This document shows positions 1-6,763 of a stretch of DNA of 8,175 bases, in pieces. The DNA is from Limnohabitans sp. (lineage in GTDB: Bacteria; Pseudomonadota; Gammaproteobacteria; Burkholderiales; Burkholderiaceae_C): positions 1-8,175 of the forward strand of contig JAKFXJ010000243.1 in assembly GCA_021731425.1 (NCBI GenBank). Reading direction: 5' to 3'. The notes beneath the pieces were generated by a model. It saw nothing but the letters and a program-made list of their open reading frames with translations, made no database searches and was not told the origin of the DNA. Position 1 is the stretch's first letter, and each line of letters begins with the position of its first letter. Made by a program: the position numbers and the translations under genes.

Positions 1-1176
1 GACCAGGTTGCTCAACAAATTAAGATGTACGCCAAGTACACCCAGCTGCGCAGTGCGGTGGTGTTTGGCGGCATGGACATGAAGCCCCAGACGCTGGAGC
101 TGAAAAAAGGCGTTGAGGTGCTGGTAGCCACTCCCGGCCGTTTGCTGGACCACATTGAAGCCAAAAACGCGGTTCTCAACCAGGTGGAATATGTGGTGCT
201 CGACGAAGCCGACCGCATGCTCGACATCGGCTTCTTGCCCGATCTGCAACGCATCCTGAGCTTTTTGCCCAAGCAGCGCACCACGCTGCTTTTCTCGGCC
301 ACGTTTTCGCCCGAGATCAAGCGCCTGGCCGGAAGCTACCTGCAAAACCCCATCACCATCGAAGTGGCCCGCCCCAACGAGACGGCTTCCACCGTTGAGC
401 AGCGTTTTTACGCCGCCCAAGACGACGACAAGCGCCGTGTGATCCGCAAGGTGCTGGACGACCGGGGTATCAAGCAGGCCTTCATTTTTGTGAACAGCAA
501 GCTCGGTTGCGGCCGACTTGCCCGGTCTTTGGAGCGCGAGGGTTTGCGCACCGCTGCTTTGCACGGCGACAAGAGCCAAGACGAGCGCCTGAAAGCGCTG
601 GAAGCCTTCAAAAAGGGCGAAGTGGATTTGCTGGTGTGCACCGACGTGGCCGCGCGTGGTCTGGACATCAAGGATGTGCCCGCCGTGTTCAACTTCGATG
701 TGCCCTTCAACGCCGAAGACTATGTGCACCGCATTGGCCGCACAGGCCGCGCCGGGGCATCGGGCTTGGCAGTGACCTTGGTCAGCCCATCTGACAACCG
801 CTTGGTGGGCGACATCGAAAAGCTGATCAAGAAAAAGCTGGACGTCGAAACCCTGCAGTTGGACACGGCCCCCACTGGCCCCGCGCCCGAGAAGTGGGGC
901 ACCCGCGCCGAAGATCGCCCGCGTGCCCGCGCCTCCGAAGGCCGTCGCCGCGAAGAGTTTGACCCGCGTGACGCCCTAGACACACCTCGCGAGCGCCGAG
1001 GCGGCTTCCGCCCCGCACCCGTGAACCGCGACCCCTTCTTCAGCAAGCCTTACGAGGCACCCTCTGCCGACGTTTCGCCAAGCTGGGACGCCGTGCCCAA
1101 AGCACCACGCTCGTCCATTTCGGCCAACATCAAGCCCAAGCGCAAAGTGGCGGCTTTGTTCAAATCCGAAGAGTGA
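1..1176 (+). CDS. rhlE: ATP-dependent RNA helicase, DEAD-box family, RhlE type (5'-truncated by window)
   Basis: This is an ATP-dependent RNA-unwinding enzyme of the cytoplasm; RhlE-type proteins act in ribosome assembly and RNA turnover. The frame is open from base 1, so the true start lies upstream, and 391 residues are visible. The Q motif and the Walker A loop are missing, and the first residues (DQVAQQ) normally follow the PTRELA motif. Visible motifs, numbered from base 1, are FGG (22-24), TPGR (44-47), DEAD (68-71, bases 202-213), SAT (99-101), TDVAARGLD in motif V (214-222) and HRIGRTGR in motif VI (243-250, bases 727-750). The two RecA-like lobes are therefore intact where visible. 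From about residue 290 the tail is Arg-, Pro- and Lys-rich and probably disordered and RNA-binding, ending KVAALFKSEE. It aligns closely from memory with E. coli RhlE through the core, which supports RhlE over DbpA or SrmB. No clear rho-independent terminator follows it. Confidence 0.95.
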   Translation, partial: DQVAQQIKMYAKYTQLRSAVVFGGMDMKPQTLELKKGVEVLVATPGRLLDHIEAKNAVLNQVEYVVLDEADRMLDIGFLPDLQRILSFLPKQRTTLLFSATFSPEIKRLAGSYLQNPITIEVARPNETASTVEQRFYAAQDDDKRRVIRKVLDDRGIKQAFIFVNSKLGCGRLARSLEREGLRTAALHGDKSQDERLKALEAFKKGEVDLLVCTDVAARGLDIKDVPAVFNFDVPFNAEDYVHRIGRTGRAGASGLAVTLVSPSDNRLVGDIEKLIKKKLDVETLQLDTAPTGPAPEKWGTRAEDRPRARASEGRRREEFDPRDALDTPRERRGGFRPAPVNRDPFFSKPYEAPSADVSPSWDAVPKAPRSSISANIKPKRKVAALFKSEE

Positions 1177-1181
1177 TGGTT

Positions 1182-1225
1182 GGGGGCCTGCCTTGCAGGT
1201 CCTGAACTGGTCCCGCTCAGGCCCC
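1182..1225. repeat. Inverted repeat with nested hairpin in the rhlE-receptor gap
   Basis: GGGGCCTG (1183-1190) is a perfect reverse complement of CAGGCCCC (1218-1225), separated by 27 bases. A smaller competing hairpin, CCTGC/GCAGG with a 3-base loop, lies at 1187-1199. No T-tract follows either one, so this is not a standard rho-independent terminator. It could be a weak or rho-assisted terminator for the helicase gene, a leader structure for the receptor, or chance in GC-rich DNA. The 104-base gap (1177-1280) holds no recognisable Fur box or promoter that I would defend. Confidence 0.35.
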
Positions 1226-1280
1226 GCACTGGTCCTTGGGCTGACCCCGGCTTTTACAGCTGCTTCACACATCTGTAGCC

Positions 1281-3503
1281 ATGCGCTGTCAAAATGCGTG
1301 GATGCGATCACTTGACCCCCATCTCACCCTCCATCCCCTGACCCACAGCCTGCTGCTCGCTGGTGTTGTCCTGTTTGGACTGCCTGATGGGGCTTGGGCT
1401 CAAAGCGCAGCCCCTGCGGCGTCCAGCGCCACGCCATCTGCCACGGCCGATCTGGGCCAGGTTGAGATCCGCAGCAACCGCAACAACGACACCGAGGTGC
1501 GCCGTGAGTCTTCGGCCTCCAAAATTGTCATTGGTCGCGAAGAGATCGAAAAACAAGGCGACTCCACTTTGGGCGAGGTGCTCAAGCGCTTGCCGGGTGT
1601 CACGGTCCAAGGTGCGCCCGGCCGAGGCGGCGCCATTCGGATGCGGGGCCTGGGCGGTGGTTACACCCAGATCCTGCTCGACGGCGAGCGCGTGCCGCCA
1701 GGTTTTTCCATCGACACACTCACCCCTGAGCAGGTCGAAAAAATCGAGATTTTGCGTGCCCCCACGGCCGAAACTGGGGCCAGGGCCATTGCCGGCACCA
1801 TCAACATCGTCCTGCGCGAGGGTCAAAAAGCCAACCCCGACGACCTCAAAATCACCCGCAGCCAAGAGCATGGCGAGGGCTCGTCCATGCTCAGCTGGGT
1901 GCACAACCTCAAGACCCAGCCCTTGAGCGGCACCGTGACCCTGTCCTTGATGGACCAGTACCGGCCAGACGAAAGCACATCGGTCATCACCTCAGAGCCC
2001 GGCGTGGACCGCATCCGTTCGAACGAATCGGTGGGCCGCCGCAAAGCCTTGCACGGCAATGCCCGCTTGCAGTGGCGAGGCGAGCAGGGCCGTACCCTCA
2101 CGCTCACCCCCTTTGTGGTGTATTCGGATTACGCAAGCCTCGGGCAAGTGCAGATCCGCGAGACCGAGGGCGGCTTGCGCACCGACAGTGCTCAGACACT
2201 GAATCAAAGCATTTTTGCCATGGCCCGCTTGAACGGCCAATGGACGCAGCGCCTGTCGGCCGATGACCGGCTCGAAGTGCGCTTTGGCCTGGGCCAGTCC
2301 AAGTACGACTTTCGCCTGGACCAGACGGGGGCAGCCGATGTGCTGTTGTTCAACAGCTTTGAAACACAAAACTTTGTCGACCGCTCGGGTAGCCTGAACA
2401 GCAAATGGACCCGTGCCATGGACAACGGACACCAGATCGTCAGCGGCCTGGAGCTCGAAACGGTGCGCCGTGTGGAAGAGGCCAACGCCGCAGTCGACGA
2501 GGACGGTGGCGACATCCGCGCCCGCACCTTGCGCTGGGCCGCTTACACACAAGACGAATTCAAGATCAACACCAACTGGTCGGCCTACACCGGCCTGCGC
2601 TACGAATCCATCCTGACCGAAGGCACAAGTGAGTTGGGCCTCAAGTCCAACACCAGCTCGGTCTGGACGCCATTGCTGCACGCCTTGTGGAAGCCCGACC
2701 CGGCCAAGCGCGATCAGGTGCGCATGAGCCTGACACGCAGCTACAAAACCCCCACGCTCTACAACTTGGTGGCCCGGCCCGTGCCCTCGCGCGAGGCCAA
2801 CAGCCCAACCCGCCCCGACCGTGTGGGCAACCCCGACTTGAAGCCCGAAATGGCCACCGGCATCGATGTGGCCTTTGAGCGCTACCTCCCCGGCGGCGGC
2901 GTGCTCAGCGCCAACGTGTTTCACCGCCAGATCAGCGACCTGATCCGCTACACCGTGGCCCAGCAAAACAGCCCCTCTTGGGCGCCTGGTCAAGACCGCT
3001 GGGTGTCCTCGCCCATCAACTTGGGCGATGCCACCACGCAGGGCATCGAGCTCGAAGCCAAGTTCCGTTTGGACCAAGTGCGGGCAGGCTCCTTGCCCGT
3101 GGACATCCGCAGCAATCTGAGCCTGTTCAGCTCCCGTGTCAAGCAAGTGCCCGGCCCCGACAACCGGCTCGACCAACAACCCGGTATGACGGCCAACTTG
3201 GGGGCCGACTACCGGGTGCGCAGCATTCCGCTGACGGTGGGCGGCAACGTCAACTGGAACCCCGACTACGACACCCGCCGCAGCGAGCAGCAGTGGGCCT
3301 ACCAAGGCACCAAACGCGTGCTGGATGTGTATGGCCAATGGCGCTTTTCTGCGGCCACCGCTTTGCGCCTGACGGTGAGCAACCTCACCCCACGCGACTA
3401 CCAGACCGCGTCCACGTACAACGGCAACGGCGTGAGCGAAACCTCCCGCAACACCTCGCCGAACTGGCGCAATGTGCAGCTGCGTCTGGAGATGAAAATC
3501 TGA
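1281..3503 (+). CDS. TonB-dependent outer-membrane receptor
   Basis: This is a 740-residue outer-membrane gated barrel that imports a scarce ligand using energy from TonB-ExbBD. The N-terminus has a hydrophobic signal peptide (about residues 21-40) with a likely signal-peptidase site after AWA (40/41). A low-complexity Ala/Ser linker follows, then the plug domain at about 58-185. Plug hallmarks are LKRLPGVTV (101-109), IRMRGLG (119-125), ILLDGERV (131-138) and the VEKIEILRAP...AIAGTINIV segment (152-177). The rest is beta-barrel with alternating aromatic and polar strands. There is no N-terminal STN signalling domain, so a FecA-type transcriptional role is unlikely. The ligand cannot be read from sequence; iron-siderophore receptors are the commonest homologues. 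The start is uncertain: the ATG at 1281 and an in-frame ATG at 1302 both lack a good ribosome-binding site, and both leave the signal peptide intact. The protein ends in MKI rather than the usual terminal Phe or Trp. Confidence 0.93.
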   Translation: MRCQNAWMRSLDPHLTLHPLTHSLLLAGVVLFGLPDGAWAQSAAPAASSATPSATADLGQVEIRSNRNNDTEVRRESSASKIVIGREEIEKQGDSTLGEVLKRLPGVTVQGAPGRGGAIRMRGLGGGYTQILLDGERVPPGFSIDTLTPEQVEKIEILRAPTAETGARAIAGTINIVLREGQKANPDDLKITRSQEHGEGSSMLSWVHNLKTQPLSGTVTLSLMDQYRPDESTSVITSEPGVDRIRSNESVGRRKALHGNARLQWRGEQGRTLTLTPFVVYSDYASLGQVQIRETEGGLRTDSAQTLNQSIFAMARLNGQWTQRLSADDRLEVRFGLGQSKYDFRLDQTGAADVLLFNSFETQNFVDRSGSLNSKWTRAMDNGHQIVSGLELETVRRVEEANAAVDEDGGDIRARTLRWAAYTQDEFKINTNWSAYTGLRYESILTEGTSELGLKSNTSSVWTPLLHALWKPDPAKRDQVRMSLTRSYKTPTLYNLVARPVPSREANSPTRPDRVGNPDLKPEMATGIDVAFERYLPGGGVLSANVFHRQISDLIRYTVAQQNSPSWAPGQDRWVSSPINLGDATTQGIELEAKFRLDQVRAGSLPVDIRSNLSLFSSRVKQVPGPDNRLDQQPGMTANLGADYRVRSIPLTVGGNVNWNPDYDTRRSEQQWAYQGTKRVLDVYGQWRFSAATALRLTVSNLTPRDYQTASTYNGNGVSETSRNTSPNWRNVQLRLEMKI

Positions 3504-3509
3504 CGCTTC

Positions 3510-3538
3510 TTGTGCCAAGATGGTGGTTCAGATACAAA
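3510..3538 (+). promoter_or_regulatory. Weak candidate sigma-70 promoter ahead of the hydrolase
   Basis: TTGTGC (3510-3515) and TACAAA (3533-3538) are separated by 17 bases, which is the ideal spacing, but the boxes match the consensus at only 3 and 4 of 6 positions. It sits in the 50-base gap after the receptor stop codon and could let the hydrolase be expressed separately. Readthrough from the receptor gene is equally likely. Confidence 0.2.
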
Positions 3539-3543
3539 AAATT

Positions 3544-3548
3544 GGAGA
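3544..3548 (+). promoter_or_regulatory. Ribosome-binding site fixing the hydrolase start
   Basis: GGAGA lies 5 bases before the ATG at 3554. It decides the start, because the same frame stays open far upstream into the receptor gene (to at least 2978) without any homology there. Confidence 0.7.
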
Positions 3549-3553
3549 CTCCG

Positions 3554-4420
3554 ATGCCCAAAAAAGATGCAGCCTGGCACGACAGCATGTACAACAACCG
3601 GGCCTTGGTGCCCGACTTTGCGGACCACTTTGCCCATTGGCAAAACGCCTCGGTACAAGCTCGCAAGCGCCTGAAAGGGCATCTGGACTTTCCCTACGGC
3701 AATGGCCTGGGTGAAACTTTGGATATTTTTCCGGCTGCGCAGCCGAACGCGCCGGTGGTGATCTTCATCCACGGCGGCTACTGGCGCAGCCTCGACAAAT
3801 CAGACCACTCGTTTGTGGCGCCAGCATTACATGACATGGGCGCTTGCGTGGTGGTGGTCAATTACGCACTGTGCCCTGGCACGCCCGAGCAAGCCGTCAC
3901 CATCCCCGATATCGCCTTGCAAATGGCCAAGGCCACTGCATGGGTGGGGCGGAACATCGCAGAACACGGTGGTGACCGATCCAACATCACGGTGATCGGT
4001 CACTCGGCAGGCGGACACTTGGCGGCCATGTTGCTGGGCTGCGACTGGAAAAAACTGGGCCGCGATTTGACCGCTGGCTTGGTGCGCAAAGCTTTGTCCA
4101 TCTCGGGCCTGTTTGACCTGGAGCCCATTCGGAAAACCCCATTTGTGCAGGGTGACTTGCGCCTCACGCCCGCTCATGTTCGCATGTGCAGCCCGGCAAA
4201 ATGGCAGCGCCCACGCCAGGGTGTTTTGTACACCGTGGCTGGAGGCGACGAAAGCCCTGAGTTCTTGCGCCACAACCGTTTGATCCACCAAGCCTGGGGC
4301 CCCAAAACCGTGCCCGTCTGTGAAGACCTGGTGGGCCTGAACCACTTCAGCATCGTGACCGACCTGACCCGGCCGGGCACGCGTTTGCATGCTCTGGCCC
4401 AGCAGCTGATCGCTGCATAA
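3554..4420 (+). CDS. Alpha/beta hydrolase, kynurenine formamidase (AFMID)-like
   Basis: This is a 288-residue cytoplasmic serine hydrolase with no signal peptide or membrane segment. The oxyanion-hole motif HGGYW is at 73-77 and the nucleophile elbow GHSAGGH at 149-155, making Ser151 the nucleophile. The probable acid is in GGDES (Asp232 or Glu233) and the catalytic His in GLNHFS (His264). HGGYW together with GHSAG and a late NHF motif is the pattern of the arylformamidase-like branch of the esterase/lipase superfamily, which hydrolyses N-formylkynurenine or other small amides and esters. No other tryptophan-degradation gene (kynA, kynU) is visible, so kynurenine formamidase activity is possible but not shown; a general carboxylesterase is the main alternative. 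It starts 50 bases after the receptor gene on the same strand, with a GGAGA ribosome-binding site. A strong terminator follows 10 bases after the stop. Confidence 0.88.
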   Translation: MPKKDAAWHDSMYNNRALVPDFADHFAHWQNASVQARKRLKGHLDFPYGNGLGETLDIFPAAQPNAPVVIFIHGGYWRSLDKSDHSFVAPALHDMGACVVVVNYALCPGTPEQAVTIPDIALQMAKATAWVGRNIAEHGGDRSNITVIGHSAGGHLAAMLLGCDWKKLGRDLTAGLVRKALSISGLFDLEPIRKTPFVQGDLRLTPAHVRMCSPAKWQRPRQGVLYTVAGGDESPEFLRHNRLIHQAWGPKTVPVCEDLVGLNHFSIVTDLTRPGTRLHALAQQLIAA

Positions 4421-4430
4421 AGCAACAAAA

Positions 4431-4459
4431 AAGCCCCAGCGGCATGGCCGCTGGGGCTT
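4431..4459. terminator. Bidirectional rho-independent terminator between convergent genes
   Basis: A perfect 13-bp stem pairs 4431-4443 with 4447-4459 around a 3-base ATG loop. The stem core is GCCCCAGCGGC. On the plus strand a T5 run follows at 4463-4467, three bases after the stem. On the minus strand the complement of A4427-A4432 gives a T6 run. It can therefore stop transcription of the hydrolase from the left and of the Bug-family gene from the right. Confidence 0.9.
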
Positions 4460-4478
4460 GGGTTTTTGGCCCTTGTTT

Positions 4479-4504
4479 AAGCCCCGCCCATGCGTGGCTT
4501 TTTT
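4479..4504 (+). terminator. Second, weaker terminator-like hairpin (plus strand)
   Basis: AAGCC (4479-4483) pairs with GGCTT (4496-4500), continued after one C/T mismatch by CGC (4485-4487) with GCG (4492-4494) around a CCAT loop. The T run 4499-4504 follows on the plus strand. It lies directly before the stop codon of the opposing gene at 4506 and may back up the stronger hairpin upstream. The minus strand has no T-tract after it. Confidence 0.5.
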
Positions 4505-4505
4505 G

Positions 4506-5477
4506 TCAGTCCAGTTTGATGTTGGCGGCCTTGATGGCTTGCGTCCAGTCGGCGATGTCGCGGTCCAGCAGTTTGGTCATCTCAGTGGGGGCCACAAAGC
4601 GCACTTCAATGCCCGCTTGGTCGGCGCGTTGCTTGCTCTCGGGCAGGTCCAGGCTGCGCTTGACGGCGTCGGCCAGTTTGTCAACAGCCGCTGCAGGCGT
4701 ACCTGCTGGAGCGTACAAAGCCACCCACGACTCGAGGTCAAAGTTGGGGTAACCGGCTTCGGCCATGGTGGGCACTTGGGGCATGCCCGCATGGCGCTTT
4801 TTGCCGGTGACGGCCAGCGCCTTGAGCTTGCCCGCCTGGATGTGCTGCATCACCGAAGGCGGTGTGGTCATGAAGACTTGCACTTGGCCTGCCAGCACGT
4901 CGGCAATCGCTTGGCCCGAGCCTTTGTATGGCACATGCACCAAGCTCACGCCGGTTTGCTGTTTGAAGATTTCGGTGCCAATGTGCGAGACCGAGCCATT
5001 GCCTTGCGAGGCGTAGTTCAGCTTGCCCGGGTTTTGTTTCACGTAGGCAATGAACTCTTTCATATTGTTCACTGGCACCGAGGGGTGCACCGCTACCACG
5101 TTGGTGGCCACTGTGATCAGGCCCACGGGTGTCAGGTCTTTCAACTCCCAAGGCAGCTTGCTCATCAGGATCGGGTTGGCGACGTGGTAACCCGAGTACG
5201 ACACCAGCAGCGTGTGGCCGTCTTTGGGAGCGCGTGCCACTTGCTGGTAGGCCAGGTTGCCGCTGGCGCCGCCCTTGTTTTCCACCACGATGGACTGGCC
5301 GATCAATCGGCCCAGTGGTTCAGCGATCAAGCGGGCTGAGGTGTCGACCAAGCCACCGGGTGGCACGGGCACGACCAGGTTAATGGGCTTGCTGGGGAAG
5401 GCTTGCGCCATCAGGGCCAGGGGGGCGCACAGGCTGGCCACGGCCAGCAGTTTGGAAAATTGACGGCGAGTGTTCAT
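4506..5477 (-). CDS. Bug/TctC-family periplasmic solute-binding protein
   Basis: This is a 323-residue periplasmic binding protein of the tripartite tricarboxylate transporter (TTT) type, which captures small carboxylates or related organic solutes. The N-terminus TRRQFSK (3-9) resembles a twin-arginine export motif, followed by a hydrophobic stretch and a likely cleavage site after AQA (24-26). The mature protein begins with the family signature PSKPINLVVPVPPGG (28-42), with an Asp at 45. Further family features are ENKGGASGN (66-74), DGHTLL (86-91), NPGKLNYASQGNGS (149-162), VPYKGSGQA (182-190), VPTMAEAGYP (235-244) and APAGTP (256-261). A purine-rich GAGAGA ribosome-binding site lies just upstream of the ATG. 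No TctA or TctB membrane subunits are visible, so this is an orphan binding protein, as is usual for Bug genes in Burkholderiales. The ligand is unknown. It lies 32 bases downstream of the OYE-family gene and is probably co-transcribed with it. Confidence 0.93.
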   Translation of the reverse strand: MNTRRQFSKLLAVASLCAPLALMAQAFPSKPINLVVPVPPGGLVDTSARLIAEPLGRLIGQSIVVENKGGASGNLAYQQVARAPKDGHTLLVSYSGYHVANPILMSKLPWELKDLTPVGLITVATNVVAVHPSVPVNNMKEFIAYVKQNPGKLNYASQGNGSVSHIGTEIFKQQTGVSLVHVPYKGSGQAIADVLAGQVQVFMTTPPSVMQHIQAGKLKALAVTGKKRHAGMPQVPTMAEAGYPNFDLESWVALYAPAGTPAAAVDKLADAVKRSLDLPESKQRADQAGIEVRFVAPTEMTKLLDRDIADWTQAIKAANIKLD

Positions 5478-5509
5478 GTGTCTCTCTCTTGCTATGGTTT
5501 TTAAAAAAA

Positions 5510-6631
5510 TCAGCGCATGCCAATCTTGGCATCGTTAAAAATGTTTTTGGCTTCGCGGGGCAGGCTGCGCCAGTACTGGTGTTGTGAGTCGACCGTGCCA
5601 CCCAAGGCCACGGCTGCTTCCCAGCCCCAGCGCGGCTTAAACAAAAAGCTTCGGGCCAGCGCCACCAAATCCGCGTCGCCACGTTGCAGCACGGCTTCGG
5701 CTTGGGCGGGCTCGGTGATCAGGCCCACGGCGATGGTGGTCAGGGCCGATGCGTCTTTGACCGCTTTGGCCAAGTGCACTTGGTACTCTGGCCCCAAGGC
5801 AATTTTTTGCAAGGGTGAGACACCGCCCGAGGAGATGTGCACAAACTGCGCCCCGGCTTGTTTGAGCTGCGCCGACAAGGCGGCGGTTTCTTCGACTGTC
5901 CAGCCGCCGTCCACCCAGTCGGTACCCGAGATGCGCATGCCCAGCGTGCCGCCAAAGGCTTCGCGCACGGCTTTGAACACTTCCAGCGGAAAGCGGATGC
6001 GGTTTTAAAAACTGCCGCCATACGCGTCGGTGCGTTGGTTGGAAATGGGCGACAAAAACTGGTGCAGCAAATAGCCGTGTGCGGCGTGCAGCTCCACCGC
6101 CTCGATGCCCAGCTCATGGCTGCGCCGGGCGGTGTTCACAAAGTCGGCCTTGATTTGCGCGATGTCGGCCAAGCTGAGTTCGGTGGGCGCGGCTTCTTGC
6201 GGCAGGTGGGGCAGGGCGCTGGGGGCCACGGTCTGCCAGCCGCCGTTGTCGGGCGCGATCAGCATGCCGCCGTCCCAAGGCGCGGCGCTCGAAGCCTTGC
6301 GGCCTGCGTGGCTGATCTGGATGCACACGGGCATGGCGGGGGCCAGGCGGCGGGCGCAGTGCAGTTTGTCAGCCAGCGCCGCTTGTGTGGCGTCGTCCCA
6401 CAGGCCCAGGCAGCCGGGGCTGATGCGGCCCACAGCGGACACGGCGGTGGCCTCGATGGTGAACAGGCCCGCGCCGCTGTTGAGCATGTTGGTCCAGTGC
6501 GTCAGGTGCCAGTCGGTGGCCTGGCCGTTGTCGGCCGAGTACTGGCACATGGGCGCGACCACAATGCGATTAGGCAAGGTGAGCGGGCCAGAGGGCGCGT
6601 CGAAGGTGAAGGGGGTGAAAAGCAGGCTCAT
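5510..6631 (-). pseudogene. Old Yellow Enzyme-family NADH:flavin oxidoreductase (YqjM/XenA-like), interrupted by an in-frame TAA
   Basis: OYE-family enzymes use FMN and NAD(P)H to reduce activated C=C bonds of enones, nitro-compounds or related xenobiotics. Translating from the ATG at 6631 gives 208 residues, then TAA, then 164 further codons in the same frame to the TGA at 5510-5512. This is the normal full length for the YqjM-like class (about 340-370 residues). Visible motifs are APMCQYSA (26-33, with the class-typical Cys29), HAGRKAS (108-114), the substrate-binding pair His182/His185 in ELHAAHGYLLHQF, and RTDAYGGSF directly before the stop. After it come NRIRFPLEVFKAVREAFGG, RISGTDW, ISSGG and DADLVALARSFLF, which form the rest of the FMN-binding barrel. 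Since both halves share one frame and are well conserved, this is either a very recent nonsense mutation or a sequencing error. If the stop is real, the truncated product lacks the FMN-phosphate part of the barrel and should be inactive. Confidence 0.9.
6005..6007 (-). other. Premature TAA stop codon in the OYE-family gene
   Basis: The minus strand reads GGC AGT TTT TAA AAC CGC, where the family motif YGGSFENR predicts GAA (Glu) in place of TAA. One base (A at 6007 on the plus strand instead of C) accounts for it. No insertion or deletion is needed because the flanking frame is unchanged. Confidence 0.85.
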
Positions 6632-6660
6632 GGGATCTCGGAATGGTGAAGGCCAAGGGT

Positions 6661-6696
6661 GGGCATGGTGCCCAAAAGGCCAAATTGATCGCGATC
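6661..6696. promoter_or_regulatory. Two small palindromes upstream of the OYE-family gene
   Basis: GGGCA-TGG-TGCCC (6661-6673) is a 5-bp hairpin, and GATCGCGATC (6687-6696) is a perfect 10-bp palindrome. They lie about 30 and 56 bases upstream of the OYE start, in the 132-base gap after truC. They could be operator half-sites for a regulator of the OYE-Bug pair, but such short palindromes also arise by chance. I found no convincing promoter boxes and no terminator for truC in this gap. Confidence 0.25.
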
Positions 6697-6763
6697 TTAG
6701 GCAAGGCTTGGGTCGTGCCTTATCCGCTGGGTGACAACAAGCACTGAGCCTGTGTGGGCATTT

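Noticed and set aside
1177..1280. Fur box or strong sigma-70 promoter for the TonB receptor
   Set aside because: I looked for an AT-rich 19-bp Fur-like palindrome and for consensus boxes; the gap is GC-rich and shows neither.
1992..3518. 508-codon open frame on the minus strand, antisense to the receptor gene
   Set aside because: Its composition is rich in His, Val, Gly and Ala, with no recognisable domain. It mirrors the codon pattern of the clear receptor gene on the other strand, as expected in GC-rich DNA.
2978..3553. Upstream extension of the hydrolase frame into the receptor gene (possible fusion or long N-terminus)
   Set aside because: The extension has no homology and lies over the conserved receptor barrel. 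The ATG at 3554 has a good ribosome-binding site and gives the family-typical N-terminus.
4458..5339. 293-codon plus-strand frame opposite the Bug-family gene
   Set aside because: It has low-information, His- and Arg-rich content and no domain. The opposite strand encodes an unmistakable family member.
5510..5980. Separate gene starting at the GTG at 5980 for the C-terminal half of the OYE-family enzyme
   Set aside because: This GTG encodes the conserved Val of PLEVF in the middle of the motif. The half would be an incomplete barrel, and no ribosome-binding site is evident.
5980..6030. Frameshift or programmed recoding at the TTTTTAAAA run in the OYE-family gene
   Set aside because: The codons before and after the TAA are in the same frame, so no frameshift is needed. 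The run does not form a slippery heptamer in the reading phase.
5837..6649. 270-codon plus-strand frame opposite the OYE-family gene
   Set aside because: It is a shadow of a clearly conserved minus-strand gene, and its sequence has no recognisable motif.
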